Numbered from the stretch's first letter, positions 29,597 through 39,827 are shown. The stretch is 53,428 nt of DNA from Candidatus Udaeobacter sp. (GCA_013372845.1 JAALOD010000006.1:9630-63057); one strand, 5' to 3'. Notes: a model not told the origin generated them from the letters alone. Translations and numbers: made by a program.

Positions 29597-30616
29597 TCAC
29601 ATTTTGATTTCGTTGATCCGCTTCAAGACACGCTCTTGCACGGTCTCTGGCAAAGGAGCGTAATCGAGGTCTTTGGCCATCTTTTCACCGTCTTTCGCAG
29701 CCCATTTTAGAAACTCCACGAGCTTTTTCCCCTTCGCGGGATCTTTCTGCTGCTCGTAAACGAGCAACCATGTCGCACCGCAAATCGGATAGGCGTCTTT
29801 TCCCGGCGCGTTTGTCATCGAGAACCGGAAGTCATCCGGGATTTCGGCCGTTGCGAGCGCAGCAGTCACTGAATCAATCGTCGGTTTCACGAACTGTCCT
29901 GCGGAATTTTTCACCTCTGCGTAAGGCATTTTGTTCTGTGTGGCGTAGATCAATTCCACATAGCCAATCGCACCGGGAGTTTGCTTTACCTGCCCTGACA
30001 CACCCTCGTTTCCTTTGCCGCCGATGCCAGTCGGCCAATTAACCGATGTATTATTACCGGCTTTCTGCTTCCATTCACTGCTCACTTTGCTGAGGTAATC
30101 GGTAAAAATAAATGTGGTTCCACTGCCGTCCGATCGGTGTACGACCACGATATCTTGATCGGGTAATTTTGCGCCCGAATTTAACGCCGCCAACTTGGGA
30201 TCATTCCATTTCTTTATCTGGCCGAGAAAGATTCCTGCGATGCTATCTCCATCGAGTTTCAAGCTTGGATTGCCTGCCAAATTGTAGGTCAGCACCACTG
30301 CACCGGCGACCGTCGGAATGTGGAGAATCTTCCCCGGCGCTTTGCCAAGATTCTCGTCGCTCATTGGCCCATCGGACGCCCCGAAATCGACCGTCTGCGC
30401 GAGGATCTGTTTTTGGCCTCCGCCAGATCCGATGGATTGATAATTGAACCGGACGGACGGATCGACTTTCGCGTACTCATCGAACCATTTCGAGTAGATG
30501 GGATAGGGGAAAGTCGCCCCTGCACCGTTAATCAACATCTGTGCCGAGGCCGTCGCGCTAACACCGGCCAATAGTACTGTTGCTAGGAGTTTGTGGGTAA
30601 AATTGCGGGATTTCAT
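29597..30616 (-). CDS. pstS: phosphate ABC transporter substrate-binding protein
   Basis: Signal peptide then INGAGATFPYPIYSKWFDEYAKVDPSVRFNYQSIGSGGGQKQI; VVHRSDGSGTTFIFTDYLSKVS; start at MKSRNFTHK. Confidence 0.97.
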   Translation of the reverse strand: MKSRNFTHKLLATVLLAGVSATASAQMLINGAGATFPYPIYSKWFDEYAKVDPSVRFNYQSIGSGGGQKQILAQTVDFGASDGPMSDENLGKAPGKILHIPTVAGAVVLTYNLAGNPSLKLDGDSIAGIFLGQIKKWNDPKLAALNSGAKLPDQDIVVVHRSDGSGTTFIFTDYLSKVSSEWKQKAGNNTSVNWPTGIGGKGNEGVSGQVKQTPGAIGYVELIYATQNKMPYAEVKNSAGQFVKPTIDSVTAALATAEIPDDFRFSMTNAPGKDAYPICGATWLLVYEQQKDPAKGKKLVEFLKWAAKDGEKMAKDLDYAPLPETVQERVLKRINEIKM

Positions 30617-30663
30617 AGAGCAGTCAGCCTGCCGTAGCGCGCGCCGAAGCGTCAAAATTTTTA

Positions 30664-30683
30664 ATGTTACTTTTGTGTGACAG
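30664..30683 (-). promoter_or_regulatory. candidate Pho box upstream of pstS
   Basis: Minus-strand CTGTCACACAAAAGTAACAT, ~50 nt upstream of the pstS start; resembles half-site pairs of CTGTCAC-type PhoB sites. Match judged by eye. Confidence 0.4.
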
Positions 30684-30749
30684 GCTTCGCCGGTTGAATC
30701 GTTAGATCCTTGAACCGTGAAGGTTGAATCGGGTTCAACGATTCAGCAA

Positions 30750-32027
30750 TTAACCTGGCGGCACCTCTGGAAGCACTATGCGGATCGTCGTCCCACGCCC
30801 CAGCTCGCTTTCGGCTTCCACCCGTCCACCGTGCAATTGGGCGATGTGCTTAACGATCGCTAACCCCAAACCGGTGCCTCCCAGCTCGCGGCTGCGCGCC
30901 TTGTCAGCGCGATAAAAGCGCTCGAAAATTCGCGGCAAATGTTCTTTGCTGATCCCGATTCCGTTATCAGCCACGCTCAGTACCACGTTAGAACCGCAAC
31001 GCGTCCCTCGTAGGCGAATCTGTCCGTTGTCGGGTGAAAATTTCACAGCATTGTCCAGCAGATTGTGGAGCGCTTCCTCCAGGCGCGTTCCATCGGCGCG
31101 AAGCACCGACGTTTCCGAAGGCAAATCAACAATCACCTTCAAGTTCTTTCCGGTCAGTTTTTCCTTCCAATCGCGGATGAGGTTATTAAATAACTCATCC
31201 ATCCGCACAACGCTGATCTCCAACTCCGCATGGGACGACTCCAGTTGTGCAAGGCTTAGCAGATCATCAACCAGCCGTTGGAGTCGTTTGGAATGCCTTT
31301 CCATGATCGAAAGGATGCGTGTGAGTTCCTCCCGTGATGTCTGCGGCTCATCAAACAACACCTCAATGTAGCCGCGTAAAATCGACAACGGCGTTCGGAG
31401 CTCGTGCGAAACATTTGCGACAAAATCTCTCCGGATTTGATCCAGCTGCTTCAACTCAGTGATATCGTGGAAAAGCACGACTGTGCCGGTCACTTCGTCA
31501 TCAGCGTTCTTGATTGGGACGGCGCTGACTTCGACATGCCGCTCGCTGTGGGTTCGCGAATCGGCTAGGCTCAACTCGCTTCGCATTGCTTCGCCAGTGA
31601 GCAGCGTTTCCGCAACCAGTTGATCGAGCGTGGCGTGACGGACGGCCTCAACCAAAGGAACTCCCACTGCCGGATCGCGCAGTTCGAACTGTTTCTGAAA
31701 AGTCGGATTCATAAGCGTAACATGGCTGCGCGCGTCAACTACGAGCAGGCCATCCTCCATCGCGCCGAGAATTGTTTGCGTGCCGGATTCGCGCCCCGCG
31801 ATCTGGAGTTCGAGTTCTTGCTGTCGAGCAAAAATATTCTCCAACGCAAGACCAACGCGGTGCGGATCTTTTCCGCCGTTTATCAGAAACGTGGACGGAC
31901 GTTCACCCCGGGCTATTTGCGAAACGAGCTGCTCGATTTGTGGCCACGGTGCAGCCCATTTTTGCCAGAGAAACAGCGCTGTCACTGCGAATATAGCGCA
32001 GAGCACGCCGAGGATTAGCCAATACAT
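30750..32027 (-). CDS. phoR: PAS-containing sensor histidine kinase, PhoR-like
   Basis: FVANVSHELRTPLSILRGYIEVL H-box; DNAVKFSPDNGQIRL; VLSVADNGIGISKEHLPRIFERFYRADKARSRELGGTGLGLAIVKHI. Confidence 0.92.
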   Translation of the reverse strand: MYWLILGVLCAIFAVTALFLWQKWAAPWPQIEQLVSQIARGERPSTFLINGGKDPHRVGLALENIFARQQELELQIAGRESGTQTILGAMEDGLLVVDARSHVTLMNPTFQKQFELRDPAVGVPLVEAVRHATLDQLVAETLLTGEAMRSELSLADSRTHSERHVEVSAVPIKNADDEVTGTVVLFHDITELKQLDQIRRDFVANVSHELRTPLSILRGYIEVLFDEPQTSREELTRILSIMERHSKRLQRLVDDLLSLAQLESSHAELEISVVRMDELFNNLIRDWKEKLTGKNLKVIVDLPSETSVLRADGTRLEEALHNLLDNAVKFSPDNGQIRLRGTRCGSNVVLSVADNGIGISKEHLPRIFERFYRADKARSRELGGTGLGLAIVKHIAQLHGGRVEAESELGRGTTIRIVLPEVPPG

Positions 32028-32033
32028 CTGGCC

Positions 32034-32726
32034 TTACTTTTCCTTCAATCGATACCCGAACCCACGGACGCTTTCAATCACATTGGCGGCCTTGCCAAGT
32101 TTCTTGCGCAACCGTCGGACATGGGTGTCCACTGTTCGCGTGTCAATCACACTTTCGTAACCCCATACGTCGTTAAGCAAACGGTCACGTGCCTGCACAC
32201 GACCTCGTCGCTGTATCAGCGTGCGCAAAAGTTTAAATTCAAGGCTGGTAAGATTGATCCGCTTGCCGTTAACAGAAACTTCATAGCGCGCCGGATCGAT
32301 GGTAATGGGACCGGCTGTCAAACGTTCATCGTCCGGTTTCGCCTCGCCGCGGCGCATGATCGCGCGAATGCGCAGGACGACTTCCCGCGGACTAAACGGC
32401 TTTGTCACGTAATCGTCCGCGCCAAATTCCAAACCGACTATCCGGTCGATTTCCTCGGCTTTCGCTGTGAGCATCATGATGGGAACTTGCCGTGTCCCAG
32501 GGTCGCTTTTCAGAATTTTGCAAACTTCCAGCCCAGGCATCTTCGGCAGCATGAGATCAAGAATAATCAAAGCTGGCTTTTCCCTGCGCGCTTTTTCCAG
32601 TCCGGCAGCGCCATCGCACGCCGTCGAGGTGGTGAAACCGGCTTTGCGCAAATTGAGCGCGAGAAGATCGACTACATCGCGTTCATCCTCGATAATCAGC
32701 ACTGTGTTCGCAGACGCGGGGTCCAT
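32034..32726 (-). CDS. phoB: OmpR/PhoB-family response regulator
   Basis: VLIIEDERDVVDLLALNLRKAGF...LIILDLMLPKMPGLEVCK...YVTKPFSPREVVLRIRA; winged helix VWGYESVIDTRTVDTHVRRLRKKLG. Confidence 0.94.
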   Translation of the reverse strand: MDPASANTVLIIEDERDVVDLLALNLRKAGFTTSTACDGAAGLEKARREKPALIILDLMLPKMPGLEVCKILKSDPGTRQVPIMMLTAKAEEIDRIVGLEFGADDYVTKPFSPREVVLRIRAIMRRGEAKPDDERLTAGPITIDPARYEVSVNGKRINLTSLEFKLLRTLIQRRGRVQARDRLLNDVWGYESVIDTRTVDTHVRRLRKKLGKAANVIESVRGFGYRLKEK

Positions 32727-33891
32727 GGCAGTTCGCTTTTATCGCCGAAACTGTTTCGGTTCGCCAGCGAACTTTTCACTACCCTTTGTTCAAAGCGCCA
32801 ACAACTCATTAAAAGTGGAGAAAGCACGTCCATGCATGCGATTTCTAAAGATGGCAGCAAGTGAGCTCTTGCTCCAGAAAGGTGAGAAACCAGCCCGGAG
32901 ATACAACTCTGCACGAAAACAATACTAATTAGCAGGCAAATCCCGTTTGCGCGTCTCGCCATCTTTAGCTGCATCGAAACCGTCCAGACATCACAAGCTT
33001 TGAATAGAACTGATTCCGCTCCAGCTTCAGAGATTAAAACGAACTGTTCCTGGCCATGACAGGTAAGTCGATTAGATGCTTCGACCGCCAGAAGGAGAGA
33101 TCAACAGCGGCGCATCCCCATTCCCACATTGGTCGCAAGCGCGATACAGTGATTATCCAGGCAACGGCAAGAGACCAAATTTTGCGCGGAGTACATAAAG
33201 AACGGCGACGCCAAAGGCTTCCAAAGCATGATTCGAACTTTGAACTACCGAGGCCGAAGACCAAAGGACCGGTCGTTGCACAGCCTTCAAGAAGTAGCTA
33301 AAAGATCCGATACCCCGGTTGAAAGAAAGTGGAACACAGTCATCGCAATCAGCGGAATACATTCGCTGGATCGACAACGAGTAACGCCCAGGACCGTTTG
33401 ACTCCGTCACGCCCATATCCGATGAGAAGCTAGTCAATTCTCAGGAATCGCGACTGATCGTCACGCCCGACAGCACTGCGAAAGCAGGCGATAATCCGTC
33501 CTGCAAGGTCCGAGATAGGGTTGAAGAGCGAAGCGGCCGATGCCAGAATCAAGATTTGTTCGGCTCCTTGGGAACGGTGGCAAATCGTCTTCATCGGCGT
33601 CATGTCGCGCGAAGCCACTCGAAAGCTGCCAGAAAGTAACGCAGCGCGCAGACCGAGGAAGCCGAGGTTCATGCGTGCTTCGACGGAAACACGTTCGAAA
33701 TGGTTCAAGAGGCTTTCAGATCTATCAGCGCGACTGAAGAATTCGATGCTTTCGCGGAGAAACGGCCCAGGTTTGCCTTTGCCAGGACACAACAGGAGTA
33801 AACGTTCTAGTTTTCCCTCGCCAAAACGCAATTTCGCTGGAGAAAACGGGCGACCTGTGTTTAACTAATAGGTTCGACATTTCCCGTCAGA

Positions 33892-36849
33892 ATGCCTGCG
33901 CAAGTTATCAAAATTAGCGGTGCCCGCCAGCACAATCTCAAGAACCTTCACGTGGAAATTCCGCGGGAAAAGCTGGTTGTTATTACCGGCTTGAGTGGTT
34001 CAGGGAAATCTTCACTCGCCTTCGACACTCTTTATGCCGAAGGCCAACGCCGCTACGTCGAAAGCCTGTCCGCTTATGCACGGCAATTTCTCGATCGAAT
34101 GGAAAAGCCAAACGTGGATTTCATCCAGGGACTTTCGCCAGCCATCGCCATCGAGCAACGCAGCGCTGGAGCTAATCCGCGATCTACCATCGCGACCACG
34201 ACCGAAATCTACGATTATCTACGGGTTCTTTTTTCGGCGGTAGGCCAGCCGCATGATCCGCTGACGGGCCAGCCGTTGAGCCGACAAACGCCCCAGCAGA
34301 TTGTCGATCAAATCCTTGCTTACGAGCCGGAGTCGAAAATCATTTTGCTGGCACCGCTGATCGAGAATCAGCCAGGGGAGTTTCGAGACATAATAGAAAA
34401 GGTCAGGCGCGAAGGATTCGTGCGCGCGCGGATCGACGGTCAAATTGTGGAGTTGGATCGCTCTGAACGGATCCGGCTCAACAAGGACAAACGGCACACC
34501 ATTGAGGCGGTAGTGGACCGGTTGGTCGTGCGTGATGGCATTCGTATCCGTCTTACTGATTCAATTGAAACTGCGTTGAAATGGGGCGGGAATCGGGTCG
34601 TCGTCCTGCGACAACGACCCGGTGATGGAGTGATGGAGAAACGGAGTAATGAGAAAATCACTACTCCAACACTCCAACACTCCAACACTCCAACGGCCGA
34701 GTGGGAGGAACAGCATTACTCCACCGATTATGGAAACGCCGCGACTGGCTTTCGAATCAGCGAGTTAACGCCGAGACATTTTTCCTTCAACAGCCACCTC
34801 GGAGCATGCCCGGCTTGCCATGGACTTGGCACCCAGTTGGTTTGCGATCCCGAGTTGATGATTTCCGATCCGGAGAAAACTCTGGCTGAAGGCGCGATCA
34901 CGCCGTGGCGGCGTGGGACGAAGCGAATGCAGACGTACTACCGGCATCTGCAAAAGGCGCTCGTGAAGCACTTTCACATCGATGAAGACCTGCCGTTCAG
35001 CGAACTGCCGGAACAATTCAAGCAAGCGCTTTACTTCGGCACCAACGGAACGCCGATCGAAATGAATTTCAGCGACAATGGTCCCGCAGGCGCGGGAAAA
35101 GTTGCAAAACCCTTCGAGGGACTGGTGCCCCAGATGCAGCGCCTATACGAGCAGACTCAAAGCGAATTCACTCGCAATCGCATTCGATCGTTCATGACGT
35201 ACGAACCATGCAAAGTATGCAACGGAGCAAGGCTCAAACCGGAAATCCTCGCGGTTACCATAAAGGATCGGCAGGCGCAGGAGTTGAACATTCATCAGTT
35301 GAGCGAGCTGACGACCGAAGCAGCCGCGCGCTTTATTGCGGCGCTCGAGCTGACTTCGCAGCAACGGGCCATCGTCCGCGACGTGGTGCGCGAAATTCAG
35401 TCCCGCCTGCAATTTCTCGTCGAAGTTGGCCTCGGTTATCTCACACTCAATCGCCAGAGCGGGACACTTTCCGGAGGCGAAGCGCAGCGAATCCGATTGG
35501 CGACCCAAATCGGCTCCGGGCTCGCGGGAGTCCTTTACATTCTCGATGAACCAAGCATTGGACTACATCAGCGCGATAATGCACGGCTGCTGGGGACGCT
35601 GTGGCGCCTTCGTGACCTCGGCAATTCCGTCATTGTGGTCGAGCACGATGAAGAAACGATACGGGCCGCTGATCATATCATCGATCTTGGTCCCGGTGCG
35701 GGTCCGCGTGGCGGCGAAATTATCGCGCAAGGTAAACTCGAAGATGTCCTGCGCGCGAAGAATTCTTTGACTGCCGATTACCTTTCCGGCCGCGCGCGAA
35801 TTTCCATTCCCAAGCAGCGCGCCAAACCGCGGTCGACCGACAAATCCGAAGGCTGGCTAACATTGGTCGGGGCGACGGAAAACAATTTGAAAGACATCAC
35901 CGTCTCTTTTCCGCTCGGTTGTTTCACTTGTGTGACCGGCGTTTCCGGCAGCGGCAAGTCCACTTTGGTGGACGACATTCTGCGACGCGCGCTGTTTCGA
36001 CGTTTCCATAATGCCAAGGATAAACCGGGCGCCCATCGGGCGATTCGCGGGGTAGAACAAATCGACAAGGCAATTGTGATCGATCAAAGCCCGATTGGAC
36101 GAACGCCACGGTCGAACCCAGTGACCTACACGGGCGCGTTCACTCCCATTCGCGAATTGTTCAGTCAATTGCCCGCAGCGCGGGTGCGCGGTTATGACGC
36201 GGGACGTTTCAGCTTCAACGTTAAAGGAGGCCGTTGCGAAAATTGCGAAGGCGACGGGCTAATCAAGATCGAGATGCACTTTTTGCCCGATGTTTATGTC
36301 GAATGCGAGGTGTGCCACGGGAAACGCTATAACCGTGAAACCCTCGAGATCACGTACAAGGGCAAACACATTGCCGATGTCCTTGATCTGACCGTGGACG
36401 AAGCGGCCCGTTTTTTCCGGAATGTGCCCAGCATTTCGGAAAAGTTAGACTCATTACTGGATGTGGGTCTCGGCTATCTGCGACTTGGTCAGGCCGGAAC
36501 GACTCTTTCCGGCGGAGAAGCCCAGCGCGTAAAATTGGCAACCGAGCTTGCCAAAAAGGCGACTGGACGCACGCTTTACATCCTTGATGAACCGACGACC
36601 GGACTGCATTTCGCCGATATCGAAAAACTGCTGCAAGTGTTAATGAAGCTGCGCAACGCAGGCAACACGGTGATGGTAATTGAACATAACTTGGAGATGA
36701 TCAAGTGCGCCGACTGGATCATTGATCTGGGGCCGGAGGGCGGCGAGGGTGGCGGCGAGATCGTGGGAGAAGGCCCACCAGAGAAGATTGCCGAGTTGCC
36801 AGGCAGCTATACCGGACAATATCTGCGGCCGTCATTGAGGAACACATGA
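33892..36849 (+). CDS. uvrA: excinuclease ABC subunit A
   Basis: 985 aa; ISGARQHNLKNLHVEIPREKLVVITGLSGSGKSSLAFDTLYAEGQRRYVESLSAYARQFL; two ABC signatures LSGGEAQRIRLATQIG and LSGGEAQRVKLATELA. Confidence 0.98.
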   Translation: MPAQVIKISGARQHNLKNLHVEIPREKLVVITGLSGSGKSSLAFDTLYAEGQRRYVESLSAYARQFLDRMEKPNVDFIQGLSPAIAIEQRSAGANPRSTIATTTEIYDYLRVLFSAVGQPHDPLTGQPLSRQTPQQIVDQILAYEPESKIILLAPLIENQPGEFRDIIEKVRREGFVRARIDGQIVELDRSERIRLNKDKRHTIEAVVDRLVVRDGIRIRLTDSIETALKWGGNRVVVLRQRPGDGVMEKRSNEKITTPTLQHSNTPTAEWEEQHYSTDYGNAATGFRISELTPRHFSFNSHLGACPACHGLGTQLVCDPELMISDPEKTLAEGAITPWRRGTKRMQTYYRHLQKALVKHFHIDEDLPFSELPEQFKQALYFGTNGTPIEMNFSDNGPAGAGKVAKPFEGLVPQMQRLYEQTQSEFTRNRIRSFMTYEPCKVCNGARLKPEILAVTIKDRQAQELNIHQLSELTTEAAARFIAALELTSQQRAIVRDVVREIQSRLQFLVEVGLGYLTLNRQSGTLSGGEAQRIRLATQIGSGLAGVLYILDEPSIGLHQRDNARLLGTLWRLRDLGNSVIVVEHDEETIRAADHIIDLGPGAGPRGGEIIAQGKLEDVLRAKNSLTADYLSGRARISIPKQRAKPRSTDKSEGWLTLVGATENNLKDITVSFPLGCFTCVTGVSGSGKSTLVDDILRRALFRRFHNAKDKPGAHRAIRGVEQIDKAIVIDQSPIGRTPRSNPVTYTGAFTPIRELFSQLPAARVRGYDAGRFSFNVKGGRCENCEGDGLIKIEMHFLPDVYVECEVCHGKRYNRETLEITYKGKHIADVLDLTVDEAARFFRNVPSISEKLDSLLDVGLGYLRLGQAGTTLSGGEAQRVKLATELAKKATGRTLYILDEPTTGLHFADIEKLLQVLMKLRNAGNTVMVIEHNLEMIKCADWIIDLGPEGGEGGGEIVGEGPPEKIAELPGSYTGQYLRPSLRNT
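34622..34694. repeat. in-frame repeat insertion in uvrA with a 4x8-bp tandem repeat (ACTCCAAC)
   Basis: GTGATGGAGTGATGGAGAAACGGAGTAATGAGAAAATCACT followed by (ACTCCAAC)x4 at 34663-34694; GGAGTGATGGAG pairs with CTCCAACACTCC with one mismatch; encodes low-complexity VMEKRSNEKITTPTLQHSNTPT. Confidence 0.8.
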
Positions 36850-39299
36850 GCCTCAAAAGACGCATAGGACTGATGTGCCTGATGAGCCTGCTCGCGCAAT
36901 CGGCCCGCGCAGACTTTTCCAACGAAATTTCCGAAAGCAGCGCGCCGATTGCAGATGGGGTGCCGGAAGTAGCACTCGTGCGGTTGCAGGCGTTGTTAAA
37001 TAACAATCTGCCGGAAGCCGAGTGGCAGGCGGTCGTGGAGAAGCTTGCCGAAGCGCAAATAGCTGCAAAGCAGCCAGAGAATACTCTGGTTTTGTTGGCA
37101 GATAGCCGGGTACGCGAACTATCCTGGGCAAAATTTTGGCGCGCACAGGCCTTCGCCAGCCTGGATCGATGGGGTGAAGCCCTGCCGCTTTACGAGCAAC
37201 TGGCCAACGAGGAGGGGTCGCCATTTCGCACCGCGGCGATATTTGGAGCGGCGGAAATGCTGCGTGCATTGGGAAGGCGCGACGAAGCGCTGAAGAAATT
37301 TACGCCTCTCATTCATGACAAGGAATGGGCAACGCGAGCGCAGTTGCGAGCAGCCGAATTGTACATTGAAACGGGCGATGCCGCCGGCGCGCGTCGTCTT
37401 CTTGAAGAGATGGAGCCCGCATCCGTCGCGGAACGAAGAGAACGCCGGGTGTTGCGCGGACGGCTGGAATTAATGCAGCGGCGACCTGAAAGAGCAATCG
37501 GCATTTTTCAGGGTCTCTTGAAAAGACCAGAAGGAGCTGCTCACTCCACGCTGATCGCGGCAGTCTTTGGTGTTGCGGAAGCGCAAGTGCAACTCAAAAC
37601 GCCGGAAATCGCAGACGACGTTATTGAGCAGTTTATTGATCGTCATCCAGCAGATCCGGATCTTCCTCTTCTCTTCGCGAGACTCGATGAGTTGTATCGA
37701 GAGGAACACAAACCATCCCGCAACGAGCTGGAGAGATGGGTGCGCACCCCCGAACAGCCACGACGAACATTTGCGCGATGGTATCTCGCCCGGTTCGAAA
37801 TTCGTGCAGGGCGCAGGGAGCGGGCTCGACAATTATTTACCGATCTTCGCCACACCGGCGTAAAATCTCAGGCCATCGCGCCCGCTCTGCTCGAGTTTGC
37901 AAAATTCGAAGTCGAGGACAAACACTTCGATGAGGCGATTGCGATTTTGAACGACGCGCGCTCGTTTCATCCCACGCCGTCTTTGCTTACCCAAATCGAT
38001 TTTTTATCCGCCCGGGCGCAATACCTGGCGAGGCGATTTGGCAGAGCTTCCGCGGATTTTGAACAAATCGCGCGTTCCGGTTCGCCGTGGGCAAAGGTTG
38101 CGCTTTTCAACGCGTCCACCGGCTGGCTCCAACTCGGTGACCATACACGTTTTCTGACTGATTACGGTGACCTGGAAAAATTGGGTGGCGACGAAGAGGC
38201 GCGTGCCGACCTGCGATTGGAGGAAGGCCTGGTGCAAGCGGCAAAAGGCGACGAAAAAGCGACAAGATCGCTGCAGCAGTTCATTCATGATTTTCCCAAG
38301 AATCCTCGCGTGTCGGAAGCTTTGGTCAGCCTGGCGGAACTGGCCTTTCATGCCTCGCCACCGCGCCTCGATGAAGCGCGCAAGTATCTGACTCGCGCCG
38401 CCGAGTCGCCAACGGCGGCAGCCGCGGAACGCGGGGATTATCTCGACATCTGGGTTGAGGAATCAAGTGGTGGCAACGAAGCGAAAGTTATTGAGCTTGC
38501 AAAGCGCTTCCTCGAACAACATGGAAACTCACCCTTCGCTCCGGAAGTTCGAATGAAGTTGGCTGAGCTTTATTACCGACGCCAGGACTTTGCGAACGCG
38601 CAGACGCAGTTTGAACTTATTGCGCAACAGACTCCCGGCAATTCGCTTGGTGAACAAGCCCTCTTCTTCGCGGCAGAGTCAGCAATGTCCAGCATGGGTG
38701 AACATTCGTTGGACCGGGCAATTGTTTTGTTTGATCAGGTCGTGCGGCAGAACGGCGCGCTGCGATGGGCGGCGCGCAATGAGCAGGCTGTGATTGAGCG
38801 CAAGCTTGGCAAACCCAAGGACGCTCTCGCCTTATACGATGAGGTCCTAAAGAGCGATGCCGGTCCTTCAGAAAAACGCGAGGCGCTGTGTGGCAAAGGC
38901 GACATTTTCTTTGAGATGGGCACAACCGATCCAAACAATTACCAGCGTGCGATCGAAATCTATGATCAACTCGCCTCCGACAAGGACGAGCCGATTCACT
39001 GGCGCAACCAGGCACTGTTTAAGAAGGGATTGTGTTTGGAGAAGAAAAGCGAGCGCGCCAATGCGCTTGCCACTTTTTACGAAATATTGGAGGAAGACAC
39101 GCGTCCGGATCGGCGGCGCGAACTCTTCTGGTATTACAAGGCTGGGTTTAACGCTGCGCGCCTGTTGGAGGAAGATTCGAAGTGGGAATCTGCGGCGGCC
39201 ATCTATGAGAAACTAGCTGCCGCGGGAGGGAGCCGAAGCGAAGAAGCAAAAGCGCGTCTTACCAATCTTCGCCTGGAGCACTTCCTTTGGACGGATTAA
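36846..39299 (+). CDS. tetratricopeptide-repeat protein, exported
   Basis: 817 aa, signal-like N-terminus, repeated TPR helices (ALPLYEQLANEEGSPFRTAAIFGAAEMLRALGRRDEALKKF...); ATGA overlap with the uvrA stop. Confidence 0.85.
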   Translation: MSLKRRIGLMCLMSLLAQSARADFSNEISESSAPIADGVPEVALVRLQALLNNNLPEAEWQAVVEKLAEAQIAAKQPENTLVLLADSRVRELSWAKFWRAQAFASLDRWGEALPLYEQLANEEGSPFRTAAIFGAAEMLRALGRRDEALKKFTPLIHDKEWATRAQLRAAELYIETGDAAGARRLLEEMEPASVAERRERRVLRGRLELMQRRPERAIGIFQGLLKRPEGAAHSTLIAAVFGVAEAQVQLKTPEIADDVIEQFIDRHPADPDLPLLFARLDELYREEHKPSRNELERWVRTPEQPRRTFARWYLARFEIRAGRRERARQLFTDLRHTGVKSQAIAPALLEFAKFEVEDKHFDEAIAILNDARSFHPTPSLLTQIDFLSARAQYLARRFGRASADFEQIARSGSPWAKVALFNASTGWLQLGDHTRFLTDYGDLEKLGGDEEARADLRLEEGLVQAAKGDEKATRSLQQFIHDFPKNPRVSEALVSLAELAFHASPPRLDEARKYLTRAAESPTAAAAERGDYLDIWVEESSGGNEAKVIELAKRFLEQHGNSPFAPEVRMKLAELYYRRQDFANAQTQFELIAQQTPGNSLGEQALFFAAESAMSSMGEHSLDRAIVLFDQVVRQNGALRWAARNEQAVIERKLGKPKDALALYDEVLKSDAGPSEKREALCGKGDIFFEMGTTDPNNYQRAIEIYDQLASDKDEPIHWRNQALFKKGLCLEKKSERANALATFYEILEEDTRPDRRRELFWYYKAGFNAARLLEEDSKWESAAAIYEKLAAAGGSRSEEAKARLTNLRLEHFLWTD

Positions 39300-39827
39300 C
39301 CGTAAGGAGCATGGTGGCCGAAAATCTCGGTTTGTTGTCTTAAAATGACGGAAAATAGGCTTGCGCAAGCATTTGAAGCGGAATCACACTTAGGCCGTGA
39401 AAACAGTAGGCAGACCAAGTCGCCTGGGCGGCTGGTCGGTCCGATGTGCAAGCGTTGTGCTTGCGCTCGCGTTTTGCGCATCGGCTGCTGCTGATCCGAG
39501 CAAGAACGTCGTGCTCCGGCCACAACCACAGCAGGTCGTCAGACCTCAAAGAAGATGTGCTACACTGTGGCGCAGGCTCCGCATTCCGCAACCTTGCGAC
39601 GGCTAGCTGCAATTCCGACCACTCATGGCGCATTGGATATTTTAGGCCACCGTAACGGGCAATAATAAACTCCCGACGATTTCGCCGGTAATGGCGTGCT
39701 GCCGGCGCGGCAGCGCGGACGGGATTACATTTTTGAGCGCCAAAGCCATGCTTGGCAGCCTCACTTTTCAGTTAATGCGCGGGCCAAATTTTACTCTACG
39801 AATGCCTTCGGAGTTAAGCTTTCTGGC

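Noticed and set aside
30725-30745. TGAATCG...CGATTCA hairpin between phoR and pstS as a terminator
   Set aside because: A perfect 7-bp stem exists but there is no T-tract on the minus strand, so a terminator is not supported.
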